33,406 nt of DNA, taken from Sphingobium trunci. GTDB lineage: Bacteria; Pseudomonadota; Alphaproteobacteria; Sphingomonadales; Sphingomonadaceae. The position numbers were made by a program, and so were the translations under genes. The stretch spans positions 1-33,406 of the forward strand of contig NZ_JAKUJY010000037.1 in assembly GCF_022664535.1 (NCBI RefSeq). Reading direction: 5' to 3'. The notes below the pieces were generated by a model. The model had not been told where the DNA came from. It was given only the letters and a program-made list of their open reading frames with translations, and made no database searches. Positions 22,819 through 31,577 of the stretch are shown in pieces. Within the stretch, counting starts at the first letter, position 1. Every line of letters starts with the position of its first letter.

Positions 22819-24389
22819 GCAGGACCAACGCAGCGCCTAATTTTTTCGAGGCGGTGACGATTAGGCCCTCCCGGCCGCTATGGATCGCCATCATGGTCTA
22901 TGTGCTGGTTTACCGGATCGTCACCCCGCCGGTGAACGCCTATGTCATGGATACGGGTGCCTCACTGATTTGGCTACGCGCTCTGAGCAACGCCCTGTAC
23001 CAGGGCACGCTTTTTTTCCCGATCTTGTTCATGCGTCGCGTGGGCATCTTCCATCCGCTGGCGTTTCCTGCGCTCTATGACGCGGCCTTTTCAGTCGTCT
23101 TCGATCCGGCGCATCTCTTCCTGCCCTTTCTGGCGGCAGACCGGCAATTCCTAGCCGCCAGCACCAGCTATTCCATATTTCTGTGGGGCGTCGGCGGAGA
23201 ACAATATGCCAATCTGAACATCAAGCTGGATATCGTCTGCTCGATCTTCCTCATCTTCACCTATGCCGGTTTCATGCTGCTCAGGTCCAAGGGCAGGATG
23301 GGCGCTAGCCGCAAGCAGGATATCGACCGGTTCATCCCCATCGCCTCCGCCTGCTATCTGATGCTGGCGATCCTAGGGGGATTCGTCTTCATTATGGCCC
23401 GTGGCGGCGTGGAGCAGCAGATCCTCTCCTTTTACAAGGGCCGCTATGAAACGCTTTCCGGGCTGGGCGTTTTTTCTACGCCTGTGAAGACGGCGGTGAT
23501 CGCACTGATGCTGTGGGTCGCCGCTACCCCTGGCCGCCGCCTGCCCCTGCCGTTGGCGATATTGGGCCTTTGTCTCATCCCACCCTATTGGCTCGTGGAC
23601 GGATCCCGCAGCAGCCTGATTATTCTGCTGCTCTCCGTGATCGTGATCTACGCCCTAAAGGCAAGGGCGATCCCCAAAAAGGCTCTGGTCGTGGCAGGCA
23701 CATTCGCCTTCATCGCCTTCGGTCTGCTGGGCCTGCTTCGGCGGGACTATCATGCGACGGAAGTCAATTTCTCCGTCTTCTCCGGCGCGGGCCTACTGGA
23801 AGCTGTACAGGCCAGCCAATCTGAAACCAACAAGCGCGGCGCGGAGGAGGGCGATATCGCCGTCGTCAAGGCGATGGACCGCATGGGCCCGCTGATGGGC
23901 CGCAGCTATCTGTCCGTGCTGGCGCTGCCCATCCCGCGCGCGGTCTGGCCGGACAAGCCCAAGAACATCTTCACCTATGTCAATTGGGTGGCGTTTCAGG
24001 GCAAGCCGATCGATTCCCTCGCGCCCAACACTTGGGGCATACCGGTCCGGTCAGCGACGGAAGCTTATTGGAATTTCGGCTATTTCGGCTTGACGTTCAT
24101 CGGACTTCTGGTGGGCGTGGGGCAGCGCTACATGTTCAACGTGCTGCGCGACAATCCAGCTTCCGTGCCGCTGGCCGTCCTCTATGTCGAATCCCTGCTT
24201 TATCTGAATGGCGGGTCAAGATGGGCCTTCTACTTCATACAGAACGGCGCCACATTGCTACTGATCATCGGCCTTGCGGCACTGCTGCGCCAATATACTG
24301 CGCGCCAGAGGGGACCCGGATGGAACGCGGTACATGGGCAGGGGAACATCTTTCCCCGCAGCCCTTCCGTCACCGGCGCGTGGCGCTGA
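22815..24389 (+). CDS. Wzy-like polysaccharide polymerase, polytopic membrane protein, 524 aa
   Basis: The protein has about 10-12 TM segments and a large loop (about 330-390), as in O-antigen/EPS polymerases that join repeat units en bloc in the periplasm. Supporting features are the MARGGVEQQILSFYKGRYE loop, DGSRSSLIILLLSVIVIY, and a PIPRAVWPDKPKNIF motif similar to those in EPS polymerases before the last TM cluster. Family sequences are very divergent, so this call leans on topology and context. The start overlaps the preceding stop (ATGA). The last ~25 residues after the final TM are unusual, and the 3' 160 bp are overlapped in antisense by the convergent beta-helix gene. Confidence 0.8.
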   Translation: MSRTNAAPNFFEAVTIRPSRPLWIAIMVYVLVYRIVTPPVNAYVMDTGASLIWLRALSNALYQGTLFFPILFMRRVGIFHPLAFPALYDAAFSVVFDPAHLFLPFLAADRQFLAASTSYSIFLWGVGGEQYANLNIKLDIVCSIFLIFTYAGFMLLRSKGRMGASRKQDIDRFIPIASACYLMLAILGGFVFIMARGGVEQQILSFYKGRYETLSGLGVFSTPVKTAVIALMLWVAATPGRRLPLPLAILGLCLIPPYWLVDGSRSSLIILLLSVIVIYALKARAIPKKALVVAGTFAFIAFGLLGLLRRDYHATEVNFSVFSGAGLLEAVQASQSETNKRGAEEGDIAVVKAMDRMGPLMGRSYLSVLALPIPRAVWPDKPKNIFTYVNWVAFQGKPIDSLAPNTWGIPVRSATEAYWNFGYFGLTFIGLLVGVGQRYMFNVLRDNPASVPLAVLYVESLLYLNGGSRWAFYFIQNGATLLLIIGLAALLRQYTARQRGPGWNAVHGQGNIFPRSPSVTGAWR

Positions 24390-26074
24390 GGATCTTCACA
24401 TCGGTTGCCGTACACCACATAGTCCCGGGCGGTCGCTACCGCCCATTTCGAAATGCGATCACAGGAAGTAGGTGAGGACGGGCCGGCGTTGGCAACGAAG
24501 ATATTGTCCAACAAGGATAGCCGCTCAACCCTGTCAGCCTTGATCCATTGGCCATGGCAGGCCTCGACCCTGTTTCCTTGGACGGATATGCTGCTAGTGC
24601 CCCCCGTCCGATCGTTGCCGATGTAGATCGCGGCGCGCTCACTGGCCTTTCTGCCTTCCGGCCCATCCGTGCAGGGATTGACGATGCTGTTCCCGATGAT
24701 GGCCACATGGTCTGGCCATGATCCTTCGCGCCAGGGATCGAAGTTGGGGCCGACGATCAGGGCATTATGCGTCGTGTCTACAATACTGTTTCCCGCGATC
24801 AGCCCGTTGGAGGCGCCGACGACGATTCCGTGGCCTCTGTTCAGGGAAATGCGGTTGTTCCTGATCGCGAAGCCATCGGTCGCGGCCGACAGAATGTCGA
24901 GATATGCTGTTCCGGCGGGAATGTCGCCGGAAAAGGATATGGCATAGAAAGTGGCGCTTTTCGCACCATCCCTGACGGCCCTGGGAAAGAGAGGCGCCAT
25001 GTCGGCGGTGGCTTGAAGGCTTGGCGTTGAGATCTGACTGAAATCGCTTACCCTTGCGCTGCCCAATATATGAAAATCGCCTCGCGCCAGGAAACGGACC
25101 TCGTCTGCCGGCCGGACGATCCTTTCCAGTGTGCCGTCATTCCCAAAAGGGCGGATGGCAATCGCGCTCCTGGCACGGGTGATCGACCCAATGCCTAGGA
25201 CTAGGCCATGCAGATTGATGCCATCGTCGCCCGCTCGGCTGATCTCTGAATTGTCGATTTCGGGACCTTTCCTGCTATAGGCGAAGTTTACTCCGTCGGC
25301 ATTGACGGACAACAGGCGGCCCTGCCTTGACCCTGGCGGTGGCGGCCCCGGAATGATCCGGACATTTACGGCATTGTCGCCTTCGAGATACCGCCCCATA
25401 ATACCCATTCCGGGGGAGGAGAGGATTGAGACGTTGCTGAGCCGAACATTCTTTGAAAGTCCGTCCAGCCTTATCGCCGGGTTTCCCCTAGGCCGAAACG
25501 CGATCAAATCCCCTGGCCGGATGGAGGCGGTATGGGATGACGGTATGGGGATTGTACCAGCCCTTCCGTTCCGATCGATTTCCAAAGCACTGAAATATAG
25601 CGTCGATCCGCCTGTCTTCAGTTTTCGGCTCTGTCCATCGTAAAGGAAGACGCGGTTGTTGTTCCCATTCACGGGCGGATAGTGATCCATGATGGAAAAT
25701 GAAAATTCCCCGGCATGGACGCCCGTTACGATGCCCTGCGTGAAGGGCAGGGGATCATAGTCTATCGAGAGATCATGGAGGGATATATTCTCGCTCCCAA
25801 CGCCTATATGGATGCCTGTCTTGTTTCCATTAAAGATCAGGATCGAATTGCCGCCATCTAAGGTGAGATTCTTCCGGTTTGATATTTCAAGCGGCGCTAT
25901 GCGGCACGAGGAATTAGGTTTCAGCCTTATCGTTATCGCCTCGTGGGGCGAGGCGGACGAGATGGCCTTCTGAAGGGTTTGGCAGTCGGCCAAGACGGGG
26001 ACGGAAGCATTCCCCGTCAGCAGAAGCAGGGGAATTGGCAACAGGCAAGCCGGGCAATGCATCCTCAAGGCCAT
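24230..26074 (-). CDS. Secreted right-handed parallel beta-helix protein (possible polysaccharide lyase/epimerase), 614 aa
   Basis: A signal peptide is evident: basic n-region MALRMH, hydrophobic core LLPIPLLLLTG, and cleavage near VPVLA/DC at residue 29. The body has the spaced repeats of a pectate-lyase-like right-handed beta-helix, with turn motifs such as LTLDGGNSILIFNGN, ISLHDLSIDYD, AGDDGINLHGL, FAIRNNRISLNRGHGIVVGA and LIAGNSIVDTTHNALIVGPN. This fold is shared by lyases, hydrolases and C5-epimerases; no specific catalytic set could be assigned. ATG 26074 is chosen over an upstream TTG, 10 bp after the preceding gene. The last ~53 residues are encoded antisense to the polymerase gene and look unrelated to the helix, so a lost stop codon is possible. 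It probably trims or modifies the EPS. Confidence 0.82.
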   Translation of the reverse strand: MALRMHCPACLLPIPLLLLTGNASVPVLADCQTLQKAISSASPHEAITIRLKPNSSCRIAPLEISNRKNLTLDGGNSILIFNGNKTGIHIGVGSENISLHDLSIDYDPLPFTQGIVTGVHAGEFSFSIMDHYPPVNGNNNRVFLYDGQSRKLKTGGSTLYFSALEIDRNGRAGTIPIPSSHTASIRPGDLIAFRPRGNPAIRLDGLSKNVRLSNVSILSSPGMGIMGRYLEGDNAVNVRIIPGPPPPGSRQGRLLSVNADGVNFAYSRKGPEIDNSEISRAGDDGINLHGLVLGIGSITRARSAIAIRPFGNDGTLERIVRPADEVRFLARGDFHILGSARVSDFSQISTPSLQATADMAPLFPRAVRDGAKSATFYAISFSGDIPAGTAYLDILSAATDGFAIRNNRISLNRGHGIVVGASNGLIAGNSIVDTTHNALIVGPNFDPWREGSWPDHVAIIGNSIVNPCTDGPEGRKASERAAIYIGNDRTGGTSSISVQGNRVEACHGQWIKADRVERLSLLDNIFVANAGPSSPTSCDRISKWAVATARDYVVYGNRCEDPQRHAPVTEGLRGKMFPCPCTAFHPGPLWRAVYWRSSAARPMISSNVAPFCMK

Positions 26075-26084
26075 CGTGGGACCG

Positions 26085-27233
26085 TCATTCCTGCGCGGTG
26101 ACAAGGCGAAAGCCCTGAAAGCCGCCTCCCAGAACCTTTACTTCCAGTTTCTGGACAGGGCAGTCTTTCGGAACCAGAAAGGCAATTATTTGCGGATCGT
26201 TGGATGCCATTTCCATTGCCGCCATGGTGCCCGAGGGCACGCACCGCAGCCGGACCGACGGATAGTTCCCGTTCATGGCGGCGGGGCGTCCTTCCATTTT
26301 CACACGGTGAAAACCGGGTGCGAGGGTTAGTACGCGCCAGCCGAGCAATCGGGCGAGTTGTTCTTTATGGCGATAGGTCAGGCCGCCCGACGCATCTAGC
26401 GACCATGCGATCCCCGGATGATCGGAAAAATGCCAAGCGAAGGGATCGCGGTCTCCCTCATGGTTGGAAAAGGCGAGCGTGCTTGCCCCGCGATCGCCAT
26501 CCAGTGCGCAAAGGCGCCAGGTCTCTGGGGCAAGCCTGACCTCCCCGCGAGCGAGCCAGCGCGTGACCAGGTTTTTCACTGCGCCGCAGTCCATCCGGCC
26601 CTTGAACGGCTTCAGTGCGTCTAGGAACAGGGGAAATGTGTCTTCTGAGCCATGGGCTCCCGCGAGGGAAAGGATTTGATATTGAAAAGAGGGACTGCGT
26701 GCGGTTAGCCCAGCTAGTGCCGTCCGGCCACTGGGATCGGCCATAAAGTCCTGCACTGCGCGGCCCAATACAGGCGCGCGCGCCTGTATCTGCAGCAGCG
26801 CTTGGAGCCGAAGCGAGGCGCTCGGCCAGTCTCCCGCCCGCGCCGCCGCGTCCAGCGCGGCATATTGCGCGATTTCGTCATGCCAACCCCGGGCAGCCGC
26901 CAGCTCTAATGCCTGGATCGACTGCTGCTCCTTTCCCGTCCTTGCCGCCGCTAGGGCATAGAGGCTCAGATTTTCCGCTGGAAGGGGCCGTCGCAGTAGG
27001 AGTCTGCTCGCCTCCAGATAGGCCGCGCTGGGATCGGCCCGGTCCTTGAGCAACCGTTCGACGCGGGTGGCTTGGCTGAAGGAGCGGAAGGCGGTGGGCA
27101 CATAGCCAGTCAGGTCAGGTTGGTAACGGGCTTGCCGGTCAAGCTCAGCAAAAAGGATGACCGACGCCGCCGCAAGCCATCCGAAAAACAGGAGAAAGGG
27201 TCCGGCCTTCGGCCGAACCCCTTTGTCATTCAC
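26085..27233 (-). CDS. Membrane-anchored helical-repeat protein with C-terminal beta domain, 382 aa, function unknown
   Basis: I chose GTG 27231-27233, preceded by GGGGAAAAG and overlapping the wzc stop by eight bases; longer in-frame starts would lie deep inside wzc. One N-terminal TM (about 13-32) anchors the protein, leaving most of it periplasmic. Residues ~50-240 are Ala/Leu-rich helices resembling TPR/Sel1-type repeats (AAYLEASRLLLRR, SLYALAAARTGKEQQSIQAL). Residues ~255-382 switch to a beta-rich region with aromatic and Cys residues (FAWHFSDHPGIAWSLDASGG, LRCVPSG, VPKDCPVQKLEVKVLGGGFQ), suggesting a jelly-roll or carbohydrate-binding-like domain (inference). It sits between wzc and the secreted beta-helix gene, so it is probably an EPS assembly or secretion accessory. 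I do not recognise the family. Confidence 0.75.
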   Translation of the reverse strand: MNDKGVRPKAGPFLLFFGWLAAASVILFAELDRQARYQPDLTGYVPTAFRSFSQATRVERLLKDRADPSAAYLEASRLLLRRPLPAENLSLYALAAARTGKEQQSIQALELAAARGWHDEIAQYAALDAAARAGDWPSASLRLQALLQIQARAPVLGRAVQDFMADPSGRTALAGLTARSPSFQYQILSLAGAHGSEDTFPLFLDALKPFKGRMDCGAVKNLVTRWLARGEVRLAPETWRLCALDGDRGASTLAFSNHEGDRDPFAWHFSDHPGIAWSLDASGGLTYRHKEQLARLLGWRVLTLAPGFHRVKMEGRPAAMNGNYPSVRLRCVPSGTMAAMEMASNDPQIIAFLVPKDCPVQKLEVKVLGGGFQGFRLVTAQE

Positions 27234-29463
27234 CGGTCTTTTCCCCACGGCCATATTCATAATAATCATATCCATAATAACCGGAGGCGTTGCCAGTCGT
27301 CTTCGGATCGAATTTTGTGAGCAGTGCACCCACTACCGGTGCCCGCACCAGTTGTAGCCTGCGCAGTGTGCTCTTGATCGATCCTCTCTGCCCCTGCGAC
27401 GCATCGACCACCAGCAGCGTCGCGTCCGCTGCGACCGACAGGGATGCGGCGTCGGAAAGGCCCAGCATGGGCGGACTGTCGATGATCACCTGATCGAAGC
27501 GGGCGCGGCAATAGTCCACCAGCCCCTCGATACGTCCGTTTCCAAGCAGGATCGACGGATTGACCGGCGTCGGCAAGGCGGTGATGGCATGGAGATTGGG
27601 GATGGCGGTAGCGATCAGTACATTCTCCAGTGACTCTTCCCCGGTCAATATCGCTGTCAGGCCCGGCTTTTTGGGCAGATCCAGCAACTTGTGTACCGTC
27701 GGCCGCCGAAGATCGCCATCGATTAGGAGGACGCGCTGTCCTAGCACGGCCAGACGCTCTGCTATCGCCAGCGAGGTGGTCGATTTGCCTTCGCCCGCGC
27801 GTGAGCTAGTCACAGTCAAGATCTTCGGAAAACCGTCCACGCCTGCATAGCGTAGATTGGCGATCAGCGAGTTATAGGCCTCGCTCACCGACGACTTTGG
27901 GTCTTCCAGTTCTTCCTTCACATCGCCCTGTGCAATCTGTGGCACGAGGCCAAGAAGCGGGACCGACAATTTGCGCTCCACATCCTCCGGCGCGCGGATG
28001 GCGTCGTCGAAATGCTCGCGCGCGAAGACGAAGATGCCGGAACCGAGCGCGCCGATGAGCAACGCCAGCGCGAGGTTGAGGACGAGCTTGGGCGACGCGG
28101 GCGACCGCGGCACCTCCGCTCGGTCAACCAGCGAGACATTGTTGGACGCGGCCCCGGCGGTCGCGTTCAACTCATTATACCGTCCCAGCAGCGTGTCGTA
28201 GAGGGAGCGGTTGGTTTCAGCGACACGCTTCAGGATATTATATTGGACGCCGCGATCCTGTTCGGAAAGCGCGGCTGACCGCAGGTCCCGCACCTGGCGC
28301 TGCAGGGATGTCTCCTTATCCCGGGCGGCCTCATATTCCAGCAGCAGGGAGCTCTTGATCGATCGACCGAGCGCTTCGATCTGGCCGCTCAGGCGGACGA
28401 CCTGAGCCTGCAACGCAGTAACGGTCGGATGCCCGCCCAGATGGCGCGATGCCTCCTGCGCAAGCTGCATCTCCACTTCGCTGCGCTGGCGGATCAGGCC
28501 CTGCACGGCGGGATTTTCCAATACCTGGGGAATGGTCAGGACGGCGGAGTTCTTCACGCTGTTCCAGCGGTCCTCGGCGGAGGTCCGTTCGGCCGTGGCC
28601 TGGCTCGCCGCGCCATTGACCTGGACCAGCGTGTCGTTGGTCACGGACAGCGTAGCTTCCCTGTCAGCATTCTGGCCCTGACCTTGGACGCGAACCAGAC
28701 CCGCCGCGCGGGAATATTGGTTCAGGTCTCGCTCCGACTGTTCCAGGCGGATACGGGCCTGCTCCAACTGCTGCGAAAGATAGTCGCGCGCATAGGAGGA
28801 ACTATCGAACTTCCGCGCGAGATTGGACGAGATATAGCTTTCCGCGACGAGATTGGCGACCTTGGCCGCATAGCTGGGATTGCTGTCGCTGAAGCTGATC
28901 GCCACGAGTCGGCTGTCATTGGGGAGCGACACGGCCAAGTTGCGCTGCAGCGCCTCGATCGCCGCGTCTCTCCTTAGCCGTTTCAGCCCTTCAGCGCCCC
29001 GATATTGATAGTTCAAATCGGCCTCACCCGGCATCGGCGTGTCGACCGCCTCAAAAAAGGTCGGTTCCTGCGCGAAGCCACCCTCATCCACCACCTTGGC
29101 GGCCAGCGCGCGGCTGCGGATGACGTCGACCTGGGTTTGGAGGAAGCGGTCGGCATCCTGATAAGCGGCGGCGGGCGACACGTCCTTGTTCTCGATGATC
29201 TGGTCCGTCTGCTGCTCGATCAGCACGCGCGACGTTGCCACATAGCGCGGTGTCATCAGCAATGTCGCCACGATGCCGCAGGCCAGTGCGCCGATGACAA
29301 TCGCGCCGATCCACCAGATATTTCGCCGGATGGAATAGATAAGCCTGGAAAAATCCAGCTCGAACGTCGGACTGTTGTCCTCCGCCTCGCCGGCCGGTGG
29401 AGTGTCTCTCCTCAACAGGCTGACAGCTTGAGGGGAAAGCATGGGTTCAACTCGCCCGGTCAT
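27226..29463 (-). CDS. Wzc-like polysaccharide co-polymerase / tyrosine autokinase, 745 aa
   Basis: This single-chain inner-membrane protein controls chain length and export. The N-terminal Wzz domain includes TM1 (about 50-71). A long periplasmic coiled coil (~220-430) follows, then the PRSPASPK motif just before TM2 (460-480). The cytoplasmic BY-kinase domain has Walker A SSRAGEGKST (552-561), Walker A' LLIDGDLRRP (579-588), Walker B VIIDSPP (659-665) and a Tyr cluster at the C-terminus (YYGYDYYEYGRG) for autophosphorylation. ATG 29463 follows the wza stop immediately, with AAGG nine bases before it. Kinase and co-polymerase are fused in one protein here, unlike the separate SpsC/SpsE pair of sphingan loci. 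Confidence 0.95.
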   Translation of the reverse strand: MTGRVEPMLSPQAVSLLRRDTPPAGEAEDNSPTFELDFSRLIYSIRRNIWWIGAIVIGALACGIVATLLMTPRYVATSRVLIEQQTDQIIENKDVSPAAAYQDADRFLQTQVDVIRSRALAAKVVDEGGFAQEPTFFEAVDTPMPGEADLNYQYRGAEGLKRLRRDAAIEALQRNLAVSLPNDSRLVAISFSDSNPSYAAKVANLVAESYISSNLARKFDSSSYARDYLSQQLEQARIRLEQSERDLNQYSRAAGLVRVQGQGQNADREATLSVTNDTLVQVNGAASQATAERTSAEDRWNSVKNSAVLTIPQVLENPAVQGLIRQRSEVEMQLAQEASRHLGGHPTVTALQAQVVRLSGQIEALGRSIKSSLLLEYEAARDKETSLQRQVRDLRSAALSEQDRGVQYNILKRVAETNRSLYDTLLGRYNELNATAGAASNNVSLVDRAEVPRSPASPKLVLNLALALLIGALGSGIFVFAREHFDDAIRAPEDVERKLSVPLLGLVPQIAQGDVKEELEDPKSSVSEAYNSLIANLRYAGVDGFPKILTVTSSRAGEGKSTTSLAIAERLAVLGQRVLLIDGDLRRPTVHKLLDLPKKPGLTAILTGEESLENVLIATAIPNLHAITALPTPVNPSILLGNGRIEGLVDYCRARFDQVIIDSPPMLGLSDAASLSVAADATLLVVDASQGQRGSIKSTLRRLQLVRAPVVGALLTKFDPKTTGNASGYYGYDYYEYGRGEKTGE

Positions 29464-29466
29464 CAA

Positions 29467-30165
29467 TCAATACCTTCGGAATATGTTGAACAATGGCGCA
29501 GCAGAGAGGATGTCCCGATAGGTCCCTTTGACTGCCGAAAAGCCGACGACGATCTTGTCTCCACCCAGTATCTGTGGGTCCGGGGCTTTGCCCTGTTCGA
29601 TCTGGGCGAGGTTGAAGACTGCACCTGTCCTTTCTCCCTCCACGGTACGGAAGACCACGATCTGATCCTTCACCGCCACACGCGTCAGCCCCTCAGCTCT
29701 CGAAATGGCGTCCAGCAGGGACGATGTGCCCGCAATCTCGTACACGCCGGGCTTAATTACATTGCCGCTGACCGTCACGCGCTGCGCCACCGACTGCACG
29801 ACGCCCACCACGACCTGAGGCATCCGGATGAAGCTCCGTGCCAATCTCGATGAGATCAGGGCACCCAATTCATTTGGGGTTTTGCCGGATGCGGGCACCT
29901 CCCCGATCAGGGGGAAGTTGATATTGCCCCCGGAATCGACCTGAATCTCTTCGAAGGTGAGATCTGGTTCCTGGAAGACTCGGATCGAAATCTTGTCCTC
30001 CGGCCCGATCAGATAGGGATGGCGCGGGCCGGTGGGGTCTTCCGGCGGCATTAGCTTATAGGCTGCCTCCCCGCTCGGTAGCCCCGCCGGTGAAAAACAT
30101 CCGCCCAGCGACATTGCCAACGGCACGATCAGTGCGGCAAAGCCGGAGCTGCGTTTGGGAATCAT
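29467..30165 (-). CDS. Wza-like polysaccharide export lipoprotein, 232 aa
   Basis: This outer-membrane polysaccharide export protein has a lipoprotein signal: basic start MIPKRSS, hydrophobic core and a LGGC lipobox with Cys23 as the lipidated residue. The poly-export domain follows (YLIGPEDKISIRVFQEPDL, about 51-69, and VDSGGNINFPLIGEV), with SLBB-like segments (VTVSGNVIKPGVYEI, LLDAISRAEGLTRVA). At 232 aa it is much shorter than E. coli Wza (about 380 aa), closer to GumB-type proteins, so it may lack the C-terminal transmembrane helical barrel. The start overlaps the upstream stop (ATGA, 30162-30165), and wzc follows directly, as usual for co-functioning export proteins. Confidence 0.95.
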   Translation of the reverse strand: MIPKRSSGFAALIVPLAMSLGGCFSPAGLPSGEAAYKLMPPEDPTGPRHPYLIGPEDKISIRVFQEPDLTFEEIQVDSGGNINFPLIGEVPASGKTPNELGALISSRLARSFIRMPQVVVGVVQSVAQRVTVSGNVIKPGVYEIAGTSSLLDAISRAEGLTRVAVKDQIVVFRTVEGERTGAVFNLAQIEQGKAPDPQILGGDKIVVGFSAVKGTYRDILSAAPLFNIFRRY

Positions 30166-31505
30166 CTGTGTCGGGTCCTTTCACTTCCGGCGACCAACAG
30201 AGCAATCATCGCGGCCGCCGTACACATAATCGCTTGATTTCGTAAAGGATAGTCAAGCAATGATTGCATGGATATTGCCATGATCGCCGATATTGGAGCA
30301 AGAAAGTGTGAATGAATCCTATACGCATGCGAGCGGGTGAGGCGCAAACCATAAATGAGCCAGCCTAGCGCAAGCAATCCGCCGAACAGTCCGCTCTCCA
30401 GAAGAAGTTCCAGATATTCGTTGTGAGCGCGTCCGGCGAGATGGCTGTTTGCATTCTCGAGCGATTCGTCGATCTGGAAGACTTCGTCGAAGGTTCCAAT
30501 GCCGCTTCCTGCTGGCCAGTATCGCGAAATGGCGACGAGGCTGTCCTGCCATATCATCGGCCTGGCGTCGCGAAGGTCGTCGAAGCGGTGCAGTATTTCT
30601 CCGGCCTTCGAATTTCCCATGGCGAGCGCGCTCAGCGCTCCCAAGGCGGCAAGCACCGAAATGGCAGCCATATAACTGCCTTGGAACAAAGGTCGGCGGG
30701 GCGCTGCGCATAGATATTGAAGCAGGAGTTGGATGGCGGGAATGATCAGTAGCGCAATGCTTGAACGGGATTGGGTCAGGAAGACGCCGGAGGTGAGCAG
30801 GGTGCCAAACGCAGCCTTGGTCATCCGACGCGAGGGGCAATCTCCCGTTTCGATTCCCAGCAGGGAGCAAAGGGCGATCACCAAGAAAAGGCCTGCGGAA
30901 TTATGATTGGCGAAGGTCCCGTAGAGATGGCTCGGATTGCCTCCGCCATACCAGTTCAACAATTGCCGGCCCGATGCCAGTTGAATCGCCCCGATCATTA
31001 TGTTGGCGATGCCCAGACCGGTGATCCATTTGAACACGGAAGCGTGTAAGCGTGAGGAATGGTCGCCGGCCGTCGCTAATATCGTGAAAGGCGCGAGCAA
31101 GCCGATGAAGGCAACCAGCGTTCTGGCCGGATCGGTGGTCCACGTCATCCAATGTTGGGATTGATCGATCAGCGCGAGCGACTGTGCCTCCACCGCGCGC
31201 CCGGGCAACGCGTTCCACAGCAGGGGCGGAAGCGGCACCAACTGCAGCAGAGGCAATAAGAGCGTCAGCGCTACAAGGATTCGGAGTGGCGTGGGAGCGT
31301 GACGAAAGAAATTGACCGCCTGTGAGGGCTTAAATGCAAGAATGACAAGAGCCGAAAGCTGAACAACGGCATTCATTATGCCATAGCGAACTCCCCCACC
31401 GCCGAAGACTGTGGCAATTGCCAGAAGAGCAAAAAAGTGCGCCGTATGCTTGCTCTTCAAGCCAGAAATCCAGTGCGTAGCCGCGTTGGAATTCTGCACT
31501 TCCAT
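30162..31505 (-). CDS. O-antigen ligase/polymerase-family (Wzy/WaaL-like) membrane protein, 447 aa
   Basis: The protein has about 10-12 TM segments and family motifs: YGTFANHNSAGLFL (about 194-207), SRSSIALLIIPAIQ, SGIGTFDEVFQ (about 340-350) and RAHNEYLELLLESGLFGGLL (about 366-385) in the large periplasmic loop and after it. These are characteristic of the Wzy_C/O-antigen ligase superfamily (PF04932 type), which covers both polymerases and ligases, so it may polymerise the repeat or ligate it. GGAGG lies a few bases before ATG 31505. It overlaps the wza start by four bases. A second polymerase-like protein is encoded at 22815-24389 in the same locus. An intrinsic terminator lies just upstream, after the 94-aa gene. 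Confidence 0.88.
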   Translation of the reverse strand: MEVQNSNAATHWISGLKSKHTAHFFALLAIATVFGGGGVRYGIMNAVVQLSALVILAFKPSQAVNFFRHAPTPLRILVALTLLLPLLQLVPLPPLLWNALPGRAVEAQSLALIDQSQHWMTWTTDPARTLVAFIGLLAPFTILATAGDHSSRLHASVFKWITGLGIANIMIGAIQLASGRQLLNWYGGGNPSHLYGTFANHNSAGLFLVIALCSLLGIETGDCPSRRMTKAAFGTLLTSGVFLTQSRSSIALLIIPAIQLLLQYLCAAPRRPLFQGSYMAAISVLAALGALSALAMGNSKAGEILHRFDDLRDARPMIWQDSLVAISRYWPAGSGIGTFDEVFQIDESLENANSHLAGRAHNEYLELLLESGLFGGLLALGWLIYGLRLTRSHAYRIHSHFLAPISAIMAISMQSLLDYPLRNQAIMCTAAAMIALLVAGSERTRHR

Positions 31506-31518
31506 TATTCCTCCAGGT

Positions 31519-31554
31519 CAAAACAAAGCCTCCCCAGCCCGTGGCCAAGGAGGC
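31519..31554 (-). terminator. Rho-independent terminator downstream of the 94-aa gene
   Basis: Read on the minus strand, GCCTCC (31554-31549) pairs with GGAGGC (31533-31528), an inner GGCC/GGCT stem strengthens it, and TTTGTTTT follows. It lies between the 94-aa gene and the start of the polymerase-family gene at 31505, so read-through would set EPS operon expression unless a separate promoter exists. Confidence 0.7.
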
Positions 31555-31577
31555 GTATAGTGTCGGTAAGGATGATG

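Noticed and set aside
27560..29853. Long plus-strand open frames antisense to wzc and wza (notably 28429-28977 and 29005-29853)
   Set aside because: They are shadows of the well-supported minus-strand genes. They lack ribosome sites and domains and are explained by high GC and codon bias.
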